Assembly (NCBI GenBank): GCA_900169235.1
Contig: FWCC01000089.1
Coordinates: forward strand, 1 to 64,000
Direction of reading: 5' to 3'
Length of the DNA stretch: 64,000 bases
Source: Zarea fungicola
Taxonomy: Eukaryota; Ascomycota; Sordariomycetes; Hypocreales; Cordycipitaceae
Shown here: positions 11,519 through 22,862 of the stretch, in pieces
How positions within the stretch are numbered: position 1 is the first letter of the stretch
How the letters are laid out: each line of letters begins with the position of its first letter
Notes under the pieces: generated by a model
Told to the model about the DNA's origin: nothing
The model's database searches: none
What the model saw: the letters and a program-made list of their open reading frames with translations, nothing else
Position numbers and translations under genes: made by a program

Positions 11519-12919
11519 TTAATTTCTTCCTCCCGCACGCTGAATTTCGTCATCGAGTTGCCTTTCCTCCTCCTCAAGTCGCCGAATTTCAGCTTCCGTC
11601 ATGCCGTCCTCGACAAGATGACGGGATACGCCCTGATGCGGCTCAGTGGCGGCAGCACCGGTGCGACTTGCAGGCACTGCTCGTCGTCTGTCAGACTGGT
11701 CCAGCGGCGCAGCCTCGTCGTCATCCTCGTCGAGCTCTCGTGTCTCCGCCGCAGCGCCACCCGCAGCCGCTGCGGCCAGGCCAGTAGTGGCCGTTTGAGG
11801 ATGCTGCTCGTCACGGTACGGTGCAATAGCGGGATCCGAGGCGTTGGCGTTGGCGTCCTTTGGTACGACCATGAGGCTCGACAGCTTCTCCTGCTCCCCG
11901 CTCGCCCCGTCCATGGCCTTGCCGCCGCTATTCCTGCGGCGGCGGCGCAGGAAGAAGAATAGGCCCATTGCGGCGGCTAGAAGTGCGGCAACGCCAACGC
12001 CAACGGCAATGCCGGCAATCGCACCTGTGCCCAGCCCGCCGCGACTATGACCGCTGCCGCTCGAAACTGTGGGGGTGCTCGTGGGAATCATCGTAGGGAT
12101 ACCTCCAACATGGCTGTCCGTACTGCTGCTGGATACAGTAGAATCAACACTGCCGCTGCCGGGAATAATCTCGTTGGATACGCTGAATGGCGAGCTCTTG
12201 AGCTTCGCCTCGGCGGCGCTGTTGTCGCTGAAGAGTCGGACGACTGAGAAGGCCGGCGAGCTTGTGAATCCTGAAATATCATTGACCGTCCAGTTGACGG
12301 CTAGAATCATGACTTGTCCAAAGTCATTGCTGTTATTGGTTTGGAAAGCGTCGAAGTTGAGGCTGGCTTCCTTGTCGACACTTTTCGTGGGTTCTATATA
12401 TCTTACGAATTTTTGTTCATTAGCGCATTTAAATTCTTTTGGTCCCGGTATTAAAATGAGCGACAAAAAAGGCGCTGCTAACTTATTTATATAGAAAAAA
12501 CAAGAAGGGAGGATAAAACGAAACATACCCAATGAAAGTAACGAGGTGTTGGTTTCAGACGAACTCCCAATCTGTCGCAACCTGTCCGGATCTACGACGT
12601 ACCACCCTAGGTTATCAATGCGAACAGTGCTGTTGGCGATGGAAAATAATATAGTAGGATTTGAGTTATCCAAGAGATCAAATACTTTCGTCTTTGGTAA
12701 GTCAAAAAAGACGACACTCGGTGTGTTGCTTTGGGATGTACCACCGCTGCCTGGAGAGCCGGGTAGACTGCTGCCGGCCGTTTGAGAGGGCAGGGCGGAA
12801 GATGTAGAAGGAGATTCGGGGCCCTTCATTGGGGGTTGGGAGGCAGTGGCTGTCATTGAGGCTGAAGTATCATCATTGTTGCTACCGCCACCTGGTCGGG
12901 CGTCTCCTATCACGTTCAT
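11519..12919 (-). CDS. Single-pass membrane protein with Ser/Thr-rich ectodomain
   Basis: Unnamed fungal membrane protein. Proposed exons are 12919-12529 and 12393-11519 (421 residues). The 135-nt intron is a multiple of three without stops, so the unspliced frame is also open (466 residues). The region before the membrane is Ser/Thr/Gly-rich with several N-x-S/T sites, which suggests heavy glycosylation. One transmembrane helix (GAIAGIAVGVGVAALLAAAM) follows and is immediately succeeded by RRRRRN, a positive-inside anchor. The acidic cytoplasmic tail has RELDEDDDEA and a terminal Glu/Arg-rich helix. This layout resembles Mid2/Wsc-type wall sensors, but no WSC cysteine domain is present. No signal peptide is visible at the chosen ATG (MNVIGDARPG), so a missed upstream exon or a signal-anchor topology is possible. 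Confidence 0.7.
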   Translation of the reverse strand: MNVIGDARPGGGSNNDDTSASMTATASQPPMKGPESPSTSSALPSQTAGSSLPGSPGSGGTSQSNTPSVVFFDLPKTKVFDLLDNSNPTILFSIANSTVRIDNLGWYVVDPDRLRQIGSSSETNTSLLSLGMFRFILPSCFFYINKLAAPFLSLILIPGPKEFKCANEQKFVRYIEPTKSVDKEASLNFDAFQTNNSNDFGQVMILAVNWTVNDISGFTSSPAFSVVRLFSDNSAAEAKLKSSPFSVSNEIIPGSGSVDSTVSSSSTDSHVGGIPTMIPTSTPTVSSGSGHSRGGLGTGAIAGIAVGVGVAALLAAAMGLFFFLRRRRRNSGGKAMDGASGEQEKLSSLMVVPKDANANASDPAIAPYRDEQHPQTATTGLAAAAAGGAAAETRELDEDDDEAAPLDQSDRRRAVPASRTGAAATEPHQGVSRHLVEDGMTEAEIRRLEEEERQLDDEIQRAGGRN

Positions 12920-14918
12920 GTTCCTTTTTGTCTTTCTATATGTTTATGTCGCAGTCTTGTCGTTCTTCGTTGGTCGTTCGTCTTAAGATGTCGAGATTAT
13001 GCCATGAATAAATCTCCCAAATTCAAATTCTTCGCTCAAATTTCAAATCAAGGGGATTAAAAGCTGGAGAGAGGACAAAATGCGCTTGCGGTACGCGTAT
13101 GTGTGTGTGTGTGTGTCGTGAGAGAAAAAAACGAAGCTTCGTGTGTTCGCCTTCATGTAAGACGCTCTTTGTTCGTTGTACAGGTCTTCGGTTTCTCCGC
13201 TAAAAACTCCGTTCACAAAAAGTAGGTTTCCTGCCTTGTACACTTTTTGGTTCTTTGTCTGACTTGATTTTGTTTGTGTCGCTTGACAAAAAGAGAGGGC
13301 GACCCTTCACCAAAGTGCGGGCTTATTGTTGCGACTACCTTGGCACTGAGAAGGCTAGGTGTAAGCGCCCACAGAATACGCAGGCCGTGTCGTAGTTGAT
13401 GATGGGTTTAATTAGTCCAAATGAAACTTGACTGCACAATTTGTGCAAGTTGAAGATGTATTTCGTCTAAACGAAATAGGAGAGGCTGTCCTTTTCCTTC
13501 TCCCTTGTCAATACAAAAGAAAAGAAAAAGCTGCATAGAATGGTCACAGAAAAAGAACGACCACGAAGAAACGAGGCGTTTCAAAGTGCGGCTGGAAAAG
13601 AAAGGGACCTCTGGGGCGGTTTTCGGCACCAAGGCAAGTTAGTGTTAGTCAAGGCTGAATCTATACATAGACATGGAGAAGACTGGTAAGCACTCACACC
13701 ACGGACCACTTGGCTAGTTATTATATTTTAGGCTCGGGGTTTATATCTATCCGGCATGGTCCATGTCCAAGTCGATGTCTGAACAATTCCCTTTTCTCCT
13801 TCTTTTTCTCACGGCGCAGTTAATCTCAAAGTATGATAATCCCAATAGCTTGTATAAATTGAGCCGTGTATTCAACAGCGACAGCTTTCCCCCCTCAGCG
13901 ATAAATTTTGAATCCGGACATACGACGCCTATCCCAAGCTAGCTTACCTGTCATGTTCCATGTTTAGTCCAGCCTCTCCATACTTCTCCGCCTCAACTGT
14001 AGTACATAATGAGCCCCAGGCACATCTTACATGGTAACCATTGCGCGTTGCCTTTTCCGCATTGGGCAGCATCCTGCTTCATGCAGTCCAGATGACTGTT
14101 GGATATCCAAGTATATGTTGCTTGAAACACAAGCCTCTGTAGTTTATACTAGCATCAATTTCCGCCTTCGCGATCTAATTGCCCTTCCTTGACGGTCTTG
14201 CCTGTTATTAAACCTTTTCTTCTCTCTTTCGTTCATTTATTCCACTTGTAGTCATTGAGGACCAACCCAAGAAGCTGGCTGTCAAGACCGTACTTCGGTT
14301 AAGTCTGACCCCACTGCGGCTGACAGGCTGCATTTCCACAGCTGATCTGTGCTTGGCAGGTGCTGGGCTATTTATACCTGGAGAGCAGACCGACCGACAG
14401 CTTAAGGTCTGCCTGTTGAACTTTGCACAAAGACCGTGCTTACCAAAACGTACTACAGTCTAACTTAAATAAATTAGTCATGCGGCTCTGAGCATGCCAA
14501 GAATAGCTCTGCTCATACACGGCCACCAGCCGCGTAAACATATAATTTAGAAGGCCACACCTCAATCTTGGCAAAAGACTCATAATTCGCCAGCGGCGGA
14601 GCTTGCCTCACTTCATCTCTTATCAGTCGCGAAGCCGTTTATAACAAAACAACGTTTCGTACATCGAGTGGGGAACTGAAATCCGCCTCAGCACATTCAG
14701 CGTTTAATTCTTGATATTACATGCGGCATTCTCTAATGCCATTTCTATAACAAAAAAAAGAAGAAATACAAACATTTCTCCCCTTTCAAGCAACATGGGA
14801 AGAAAATAACAGAGACAAGGCAAGGCTACTTTGTAGCTCATGATTCCAGTGTTACGTTCTATAAAAGAAAACGCCAGATGTCCCGTATAATGCCCTCTTT
14901 CCTTCCAACCCATTCTGA
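12920..14918. other. Two-kilobase gap without recognisable gene
   Basis: Contains a (TG)8 microsatellite at 13100-13116 and CT/TTTC-rich stretches near 13480-13560 and 13800, consistent with promoter or leader sequence of the membrane-protein gene. Open frames are all under 75 codons without family signal. No tRNA-like or structured RNA element is recognised. Confidence 0.5.
13100..13116. repeat. (TG)n microsatellite
   Basis: Eight uninterrupted TG dinucleotides in the region upstream of the membrane-protein gene. No function inferred. Confidence 0.9.
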
Positions 14919-17900
14919 CTATGCAAACGTCATGGAAATTTCCTTTTCCTTTCCAAATTCTTCATCATCCTCGTAAGTATCCGGTTCCGCCCACGGATCT
15001 GCCAGCGCCATATTGGGCAGTGTGTGGGACGTCGGCAGCCCAGGGCGAATAACTTTCTCGTCATCGTCCACCGCCGTCGAGGTCGCTGGCAAGTCCATTG
15101 GTTCGTGAAACGATGTGTCAAACGTCATAGAAATCTCCTCCTCATAGTCCGGTTCCGCATGATACGCTGCCGTGTTCAAAACCGAGTTGTTCCAGCTGGC
15201 TTTGCGTGTCACCAGCTGCTCGCCTGGCACCAGGGCCCGCATCGGCAGTGATTCCGCACTCTGCGTCTCCCGCGGGTCGTTGGACTTTTGTAGATATGCC
15301 ACTGTTGCACTAGTCCCAGTTGCCGACCCCGATCGCAAAGCTGATGCCGGCGGAGGAGATGCAATCTCAAGCTTCATGGGGGGCAGCGTCGACTGTATTT
15401 CCTTGACTTGTAGCAATTGAGGTTCAACCTCTCCGTAGCTCGATTCCTTGGCAATTTCTGCTCGAATGGCATCCACATCAAAAAGTACACCTGTATTTGA
15501 CGCCTGTACTTCACCAGTACCCTTCTTTGCTGCCTCGGCCGCCACCGCATCCTCGTACACCTCCCATTCTTCTCGGTCCGTTTTCTTCTTCCGACCAAAA
15601 ATGCTGAACCGCGACGATTTGCTTCTAGCCTTCCCCTCCCTTTCCAGTTCCTTGCGTGCTTCTTCAATCTCATTGATTAGCTCCCGTTGGCGCTCTGCAT
15701 GATTGTCCGGATCTGGGTCTTCGATTTCACTAAACTCCTCACCCGTCACCGTCCATCCACAATTCATGAGCAGCGTGGGCATCGCTGTTCGATAATCCAT
15801 ATGGCCAACGACATACTCCGTCACATCCACGTTTTCGATCCACGGCTGATCAATAGCCGCCAGACCAGCCACTTTGCGAATGCCACCGTTTGTGAGTCGA
15901 AATAGATAACCTAAAATCCAGTCATTTCTGTTGTACCCGTTGACAAAGCGGCCCGACACAATGGTTCGTGCCTTGATGTACTCTTCTTTCTTAACAACAA
16001 TGGGGGATCCAAACATGTACACATTTTGCACAAGCCCGTAGGCACCCTGCTTGGCCAGCTCCTGCAGGCACGAAAATATAACTCTGGCGCCTAAGGAATA
16101 TCCAACAAGTGTGATAGGTCGGGTGCCAAGGCCACGTTCCACAATTGAATCTGCGAGGATAAGACCTGCAGCGGTCGCTCGGTCGAGCGAAACGGCCCAA
16201 GGGTTATCAATCAGATATGACAGCTTGGTCAGCACAAGAGGTAGCTGCAGCGCCGCCATCAAACCCATAAGGATGGTGTTTCCGAGAACTTGCTGTAGGC
16301 CCTGCGTAAGAGCCTCAGTAGCCAGAATGTTCATAGTATCACCCATACTGCGAAGCATTTCAGGCTCCCACAACACCGAGTAGAGATCTCCCATGATTGG
16401 ATCAACTGTGCTGTACGGCAGACGCACATCATCCATTTTGCCGGTCAGCCAACCCGATACAGTGACAATGAGATTAACTCGTTTATTATTGTGAAGCGGG
16501 CGGTATTCGAATGTCTTTACCGCACCCGTTCGTCGGCCCGCAGCTCGGACTCCAATAAAGCTGCCAGACGCGGCAGCCGACGACGTGATAATGGCAGCTC
16601 CTCCTGCGCCAGCAAGGAAACTGCCAGTGCCAGTGACACCGATAGTAGTAAACCCAGCAGCAAGGCCGGCCCCAATGACAGGCGCAAGCAGACCAGCTGA
16701 AAGACCGATAACCAGGCCGCCACCGACAGTAGCGAGACCCATCATTACGTATCGCCGCTTGAGGGCTTGTTTACGGCGCTCCTCCAGATGTTCCTCTTCA
16801 TTCCAATTTTCCTTTTCGGCAGCTTGCTGCATTTCCAGCGCATCAGTCACGCGCTTCTCGAATCGGCAAACGTCGATCCAGCCAATGTCTAGCGATTGCG
16901 CTACGCGCTCCAGCAGTGTTCTTGAACGCGCATCATATACTGAGTCTGCAATGAGAATAAGAAAAATGTCACAGAGTACGGTCCATCGCAGGTCGATATC
17001 AATCTTGTCGGTATCTGGCATCTGCGAAGGCGTCTGCACATTTGGTACTTGAACGGATTCAGCAGCTTCGTAAGGCGGTGGAGCTTCTGCGGGCAACTCT
17101 TCCAGTGGTGTTGGGTTCATGTGTGAGCTCTTTTTCGAGTCGCCTTTTGGTTCGGCCATGGGGTTCTTAACACGCGAGTTTACCAGTAGGGTTGGGGTCA
17201 GATCGCCAGGCTGAACACCATGATCGGCGAGTTGCTCAATCATGACTTGCTCCGCTTCACTAATATCCATGTGTGCGTATAACCTCATCATCATCTTCTG
17301 ACCCCACATCTTGGTCGATTCTGTCGAGATGTTGACATGCTTTTTGACCTTCCTCGTCGTATCCAAACATTCAGCATCCTTGACGAGGTTAGCAATCTCA
17401 AGACGTACGAGACCAACGTAGGCAATACGCTGGCCCTCAGTCAAGAGATCCTTAGTAGCCTGCATTTGTGACACGGCATCTCTCGCCTCCTCATCGTCCA
17501 TACTGGTTCCGCCAACGTTGGGATCTGTAAAGAGATACTTGGTATGATCATCCATGCTGGTCGCGGATTCAGCATCTTCGTCCATTACGACACGGGTATA
17601 GCCCTTGCCCGCTCCGCCTAAGCCAGCGTAGCCATCCTCTTCGAGATCTTCATCTTTCAACTCGCGAGCGACTAGTTTATTGTCGTCGTTGTACATATCG
17701 TACGGCGCAAAGGCTGGCATTACTTGCCAGCCGTCATCTTTATCCTCCTCCTCGGCTTCAGGCTGAGCCGAGAGCTGTTGGTGAGAGAACTCAGAAACGC
17801 CCACTCCATTTCCACTTGCGACGCTCGTGTTTCGACCATGGGCAATCTTGGCGCTGCCGGATGACGCAGCTGCTCGAGTGTCGTGGCTTGTGCGGCCATG

Positions 17901-18575
17901 GCTCGCTGAACCAGTTGACGAGCGTGCTCGGTGCCTCTTTTCGCTATCGTTGTTGTTGGTCGCCGAAATTGCAGTCTCCTGCTCTGGTCGTGGTTTGCTG
18001 GCGGCGTCGGTGAGAACGACCGGCCCTTCCGTTTCGGTAGCTCTAAGCGTTATTGGCGGTAGGACTGGCTTTGTGGCGCTATGATATGTATTCTCTGCTG
18101 TAACCTCTGCCGTTTTTTCTTTTATTTCATTTTCAGCTTCCTCGTTTGGTTTGTCTTCCATACTCAGTTGGTCTTTTGCCTCTTCAGTCCCTTCTACGGG
18201 CTCGGATTCAATGTATGACCGCGTATCTTTGAAATCGGCTTCGTCACTATCGCTGTCGTTCGTCGTCATTATTTTAGCTTTCGCATCCTCGCTGGTGCCG
18301 GGCGTTTCCTCCCCTTTGACTGGAGGATGTTGTATAGCGGCCCCGGCAGGTTCCTCGGCTTTTGGTGTCGATTCTGGCTCCTTGTCTGTCGGTGTCGTCG
18401 GCTTCGATTCCTCTCTCTCCTCACTGGTGGCATCTTTGGGTATTGGTATCGTGGATGGCCTTATTGGTAGGCCAAAGTCATCGACCAGAGGCTGCGTCAT
18501 CTGTTGGTGACCAGCGGTGGGCACACCCGTAGACGGCGCAGGGGCGTCCTTGGTCATGCCTGTGGCAAGCTGCAT
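14919..18575 (-). CDS. DUF726 alpha/beta-hydrolase-fold membrane protein (Mil1/TMCO4 type)
   Basis: Single-exon frame of 1218 residues. The DUF726 core spans roughly residues 560-960. It contains a hydrophobic Gly/Ala-rich double membrane region at about 610-680 (GGGLVIGLSAGLLAPVIGAG and following). A serine-hydrolase nucleophile elbow GYSLGARV lies at about 824-831, followed by VYMFGSPIVVKKEEY and FVNGYNRNDWILGYLFR, which are diagnostic for this family. Yeast Mil1 (YFL034W) and human TMCO4 are the known relatives; Mil1 interacts with an AP-1-type adaptor. The N-terminal 450 residues are acidic, Ser/Glu/Thr-rich and probably disordered. The C terminus has a charged coiled-coil-like stretch (about 980-1020) and twice repeats the phrase ISMTF. 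Catalytic activity and substrate are not established for the family. Confidence 0.88.
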   Translation of the reverse strand: MQLATGMTKDAPAPSTGVPTAGHQQMTQPLVDDFGLPIRPSTIPIPKDATSEEREESKPTTPTDKEPESTPKAEEPAGAAIQHPPVKGEETPGTSEDAKAKIMTTNDSDSDEADFKDTRSYIESEPVEGTEEAKDQLSMEDKPNEEAENEIKEKTAEVTAENTYHSATKPVLPPITLRATETEGPVVLTDAASKPRPEQETAISATNNNDSEKRHRARSSTGSASHGRTSHDTRAAASSGSAKIAHGRNTSVASGNGVGVSEFSHQQLSAQPEAEEEDKDDGWQVMPAFAPYDMYNDDNKLVARELKDEDLEEDGYAGLGGAGKGYTRVVMDEDAESATSMDDHTKYLFTDPNVGGTSMDDEEARDAVSQMQATKDLLTEGQRIAYVGLVRLEIANLVKDAECLDTTRKVKKHVNISTESTKMWGQKMMMRLYAHMDISEAEQVMIEQLADHGVQPGDLTPTLLVNSRVKNPMAEPKGDSKKSSHMNPTPLEELPAEAPPPYEAAESVQVPNVQTPSQMPDTDKIDIDLRWTVLCDIFLILIADSVYDARSRTLLERVAQSLDIGWIDVCRFEKRVTDALEMQQAAEKENWNEEEHLEERRKQALKRRYVMMGLATVGGGLVIGLSAGLLAPVIGAGLAAGFTTIGVTGTGSFLAGAGGAAIITSSAAASGSFIGVRAAGRRTGAVKTFEYRPLHNNKRVNLIVTVSGWLTGKMDDVRLPYSTVDPIMGDLYSVLWEPEMLRSMGDTMNILATEALTQGLQQVLGNTILMGLMAALQLPLVLTKLSYLIDNPWAVSLDRATAAGLILADSIVERGLGTRPITLVGYSLGARVIFSCLQELAKQGAYGLVQNVYMFGSPIVVKKEEYIKARTIVSGRFVNGYNRNDWILGYLFRLTNGGIRKVAGLAAIDQPWIENVDVTEYVVGHMDYRTAMPTLLMNCGWTVTGEEFSEIEDPDPDNHAERQRELINEIEEARKELEREGKARSKSSRFSIFGRKKKTDREEWEVYEDAVAAEAAKKGTGEVQASNTGVLFDVDAIRAEIAKESSYGEVEPQLLQVKEIQSTLPPMKLEIASPPPASALRSGSATGTSATVAYLQKSNDPRETQSAESLPMRALVPGEQLVTRKASWNNSVLNTAAYHAEPDYEEEISMTFDTSFHEPMDLPATSTAVDDDEKVIRPGLPTSHTLPNMALADPWAEPDTYEDDEEFGKEKEISMTFA

Positions 18576-19481
18576 GTATTACGGGATAAGAGGGAAACGG
18601 TACAGAAAGACGATGTACTAATGAAATTTAGAATTAAAATATCACGCCCACATCCAAACACTGACTCTTCCAGGTCTATCCGGACGGGACGTGATTGATC
18701 ATGGTAGAAGTAGATGAGAAGATGTCCAGGGTGGGTTGCCGGAAAAGGGTGTCAGCCACAGCATCAAAGGCTGCGACGAAAGAAACCAGCGGCGACCATT
18801 CTGTCGCTCCACACCAAACCTGTCTTGGCTACTAACATAGGCTAGCTACGGGCGACCTACAGTGGACATGGAGGGGCTTAGGTAGCGGGCAGGTGCCGCA
18901 ATGAAACGACACTACTGGTCCCATACTATCACAACCTGCTATGAGCGCCGAAGAAGGTTCAGGCTTTGAACTTCACCTCATGATTGATAACAAAGGAGCG
19001 ATCCCATCCGCCATGGAACCACTTCAATGGCATGATTGGTTTACTTAAATGCTACAAGATGCAAGTATGGTCTACTAAGAGTATCCGCTTGCCAAGAATA
19101 TCCCATATCTGTTGCAATTTCCCACCGGATTGCTGCGCCGCGGCCAGTTACGCAGCTTACACCTACGGACCTTGTTGCACAGAAGCAACCTATTGTTAAA
19201 TTAGGCGCGACGGGTAAACGAACCTGCTATGGTGGAGTTGTCGCATGAGACATTATGCTCATGGTTGCATTTAGTAAGGGTATCGCACAGCCTTCAACAA
19301 TACTCATCTATTAAGTAGTGCGAACCGAAGTTCCAGCACCCACAAATATCACTAGGCCAGTGTAGAACGTTGTGAGGGTATAGTGCTTCTTCTTGTTAAA
19401 TATATACGAAGGATGCAATGGATAAACCAGGTATTCCACGAGCCTACACCATTCCCGGTATGGAAAACGCATAGTTTGATC
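18576..19481. other. Intergenic region
   Basis: Upstream region of the DUF726 gene and 3' flank of UTP23, both on the minus strand. Only short frames; nothing else recognised. Confidence 0.5.
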
Positions 19482-20531
19482 TTACTTGTCATCGCCAGCG
19501 TTGTTGGCGTTACCAGCCTCTCCAGCACCACCATCTGCTCTCTCACCAGTGGCCGATGACTTGGCCCTCCTTCTGCGCTTATTCTTGGGCTTGTCCGCTG
19601 ACTCTGCCACTGCTTGCCTTTTCTTTCGCGCCTTTTCCTCTTCTTCCCTCAGTATTTTCTTTTTTGACTTCATCACCGAAAGCGGGTTCGGCGACTTGAG
19701 ACCACCTGCACGGCTCCTCTTGGCCTTCTTGCCCGCCTCCGTCAAGTCCCCGCCGTTTTCTATTCTCACACCGCCTTCCTCCTTGTCGATATCATCCTCG
19801 TCATCCTCTTCCTCCCGTTTCCTCTTGCCGCCGCCCATTTTCTTCAGCTCGGCACGAAATTTGGCCTTTTCCTCACGCAGACGCACATCAGCGCTATCAG
19901 TCGCCATGGGCTCGAGGATCATGACGCTGCGATTGATATAAATCAGCGGCACAGCACGGACGCGGCGCAGCGCTTGCCGCACTTCAAGGTTTTGGCTCGC
20001 CACCACGTAGCGATGCTTGTTCTGTCCGCTTTGCTTCGGGTCCACAACGGAGCTCAGGCATTCGAGCGTGCTGAGCGGCTGGGGGTACTCGTCTGGGTGA
20101 TGGCCGCATCGTCTACGCTCGTAGTTCTTGGCCAGCTCAATGGCGTCGCGGATGCCCGGTTCGTTTTTTTTTTCGTATAGCTTTCGAATCTCGCATTGTG
20201 TAATCACTGTACCAGGTAGGTGAGAAAGCTGTTCACTCCAAAGCGTCTTCGCGCGACTGTTGCCTGGGTATCACCACTTACTGGGTTTGACTTTGCCGTG
20301 TACTGTGCGTTCCAATCCAGCTGCGAGATCCATCTTGAATCTGCAGGCATCTTCTACCATTCCAGCGTCAACTAAATAAAGCATTAGTATTTGGTATTGT
20401 ATTCGTGCACCGATATTGGGGTAGAATTCGCGGGATGTTTTACCGAGAACTTGGTATGGTTCGCGAAAACCAAACGTCATGCAGTATTGCTCCATGAGCT
20501 TGCGATATTGCTTTGATCGTTTTCCTCTCAT
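19482..20531 (-). CDS. UTP23: rRNA-processing protein UTP23
   Basis: Nucleolar small-subunit processome protein with a degenerate PIN domain, needed for 18S rRNA maturation and release of snR30 in yeast. Exons 20531-20444, 20371-20282 and 20206-19482 give 300 residues. Joins restore FGFREPYQVLVDAGMVEDA and HGKVKPMITQCEIRKLYE. The family's zinc-binding residues are present in TQCEI, RRCGHHPDEYPQPLSTLEC. Further landmarks are SVVDPKQSGQNKHRYVVASQ and PLIYINRSVMILEPM. The C-terminal 120 residues are Lys/Arg/Glu-rich (KRKREEEDDEDD, KNKRRRRAK), a typical nucleolar tail. The start MRGKRSKQYRKLM is the conserved family N terminus. Confidence 0.94.
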
Positions 20532-20917
20532 TTTGTCGGCTTTTATATGCTGGCAAGAACACCTCTGAAATGACTACAAGTTCAAGCAGAACGCTGGCTC
20601 AATATTTTTTTCTGGATACCAAACCAAGCCGCCAAGGACATTGTTGGAATAAATTTCTTATCGTGCAACTCTGTTCGATAAGAAATGTGGGTCTCTGTTA
20701 CCGGCCAACTGAAGTACCAGTGGAGGGGACTGAAAGCACATGGGAGGAACTGAAAGTACATGGCAAATACGGGGACAGAGATAAGTTTGTGTGTATTAAT
20801 AATGAAGAAAACCGATAAATATGCTATGCTTATTAAGACGCTCCGCTCCCATGATGCAAAAATGAAAGCCAGAATCACTGGCACAACTGTTCGTGATATG
20901 ATCGTATGTCGCATTAG
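20532..20917. other. Short intergenic region
   Basis: About 390 bp between the UTP23 start and the PTC7 stop, both minus strand. It should carry the UTP23 promoter. Nothing specific recognised. Confidence 0.5.
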
Positions 20918-22228
20918 TTAGCGCTCTTGGCTGTTTTCTATGCATAGAGCGGCGACTACGCTAATATCATCCATCTTGCCTGCATTATAATGAGTAAATC
21001 TGGGAGCGTAATAGATAATGGGTATTCTTACCTCCTTCGCTGGCAAGGCCCTCTTCAATGGCATGTTCCATAAATGGGCTCTGGGCATACGGGTCAAACG
21101 CAATGGTCCGTGCCGCAGCAACGAGATCTTGAGCTGCCCTGTGCATGCCCCCGTTCCGTCCTCCTCGTCGTAAATCGTTCGTATTGGGTGGTGGTGATTT
21201 TTCCCAGTTTTCTATACTCTTCGTAACAATATCTACAATTTCATGTGTCCAGAGGTTGTCGATGACGCCGTCGCTCATGGCCAGAACCACATCGCCGACC
21301 TGCAGATCAACGGCATCCACTACAGCATTCTGCTCCGGCGTGTCTGGGCTATTCGTACCAAGCTGGCGCGGGCAATCAAACCAGTGCCACTGTTCCGTGG
21401 TCTTGAAGACAACGGACTTGTCACTAGGCCGCAGAACCATTATCTGGCAGTCTCCAAGGTTGGTGACATACAAGACCGGTACTGGCCGGCCATCAGGGGC
21501 TCCATTAGGGGTTTTGAAGTGCAGCTGAGCGCCGCAGGCCGTTGTCGTCCCTTGCCAGTCGTGTACTTCAGTCGCTTCGAGTGTTTTCTGATACGCCGTT
21601 TGGAGTGAGGTGATTGGGCGAGGTTCATTATGAGAGTTGCCGGGTGTTCGTGATATCGAACGGATCAGGTCCTCCTCCACAGCCGAGGACCAGAAATGAA
21701 GAATAAGTCGAGCCCAGAGACTTTGCAACGGCAAATTAGCAAATCAGTTTTAAGTTCTCGCCTTGCTCAAGCGACATACCCAGCATGACCCCGAGGGCGG
21801 GTTGCCCATGCACCGACGCCGTCGTTGGCGCAAATGAAAAAATCGCTTGCATAAATAGCGTCATCTCCATTTGTATATCCCCTTATACGCTCTCCATTTA
21901 CAACTGCACGCGCCCTGTCGTGCGTACTCAGAGGGTCTGAGAAAGAGACTGAGGGAGGCGACATGAAAGGAGGCGGAAAGGGCCGCGGAGCACGCTTGGC
22001 GAACAAGCCGATGCCCGTCTCGAAACGAAACGGTAGTCGCGGTAGATTTGGCCGCGGCTTTGGGTCAATCTGCGCACTACTTGCGTCGTCATCCTGCTCA
22101 TCCGTGGTCAGTGTCGAGAGATTGCGACGCGGGAGGCTGCCCCGCGACGAGATGAGCACTATGCGCAGAGGTTGGGATGATAGAGGCGTCCATGAGGCCA
22201 CAAGCGCCGGGCGGCGTAATATTCGCAT
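20918..22228 (-). CDS. PTC7: Mitochondrial PP2C-type phosphatase PTC7
   Basis: Metal-dependent Ser/Thr phosphatase. In yeast Ptc7 dephosphorylates Coq7 and so regulates coenzyme Q synthesis. Exons 22228-21780, 21720-21032 and 20979-20918 give 399 residues. The ATG at 22228 is chosen because it opens an Arg/Leu/Ser-rich, acid-free stretch (MRILRRPALVASW...) typical of a mitochondrial presequence. The in-frame sequence upstream lacks an ATG. PP2C motifs are GDDAIYASD, ANDGVGAWA, YVTNLGDCQIMVLR, LAMSDGVIDNLW and KMDDISVV, with the metal-binding Asp residues in place. The usual GDS triad reads GDC here. Confidence 0.92.
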
Positions 22229-22854
22229 TCCGACCGCATATGCCAAAGCCGACCCTGGAGGCCGCAGACCGAAGCTATCGTCAGTGTTCGAATTCAAGCC
22301 GTATTGTAAATCGGTCTAGCCGTGTTGCATGCAACTGGCGAAACGGAGGAAAGCTAGCCTCGTACTTGGGAAGCCTAATCCTGGGCGCAGATTCAGCACG
22401 TGACGGCGCGATAGGCCAGAGCGGAAGGCGCATTAAACGAGCGACATCGCAGTGTCATGATTCGGGACGGGCAGCAGCACCAGATTCAACGCTGTTTTCT
22501 TTTACGTAGCAGGTAACTATCATTCGATTCCGTGATGTCCTGCACCTGCATCAGTGGTGTGTGTGTAAGTTGCTGGCTTACAACATACTCACTAACAAAA
22601 GGCGGTCCCTCTAAAATGCCTGGTGTGCAATTTCTTGCAGATTGACTCCCATTTACACAGAATAATATGACGAGACATCGATATAGTGACTAGCACAAAC
22701 TACAAGGTACTGTAAAATATCCCAAATGACCATCGAAATTATCATCGTTAAGCTGTCGCTACCAACATGTGCAAAGCTTTTAGCGTCATAACTTACTAGA
22801 ATGCGCTTCAGGGTAGGGTAAGGTACGATGTTTTAGTGCTTCTAGCTTGAAACA

Positions 22855-22862
22855 TGACGTCA
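22855..22862. promoter_or_regulatory. CRE-type palindrome TGACGTCA
   Basis: Perfect bZIP/CREB-type consensus, about 630 bp upstream of the PTC7 start codon. A single 8-bp match of this kind can arise by chance; function unproven. Confidence 0.3.

Noticed and set aside
11492..12494. Several plus-strand frames of 60-156 codons
   Set aside because: Lie opposite the membrane-protein exons and show no independent motif.
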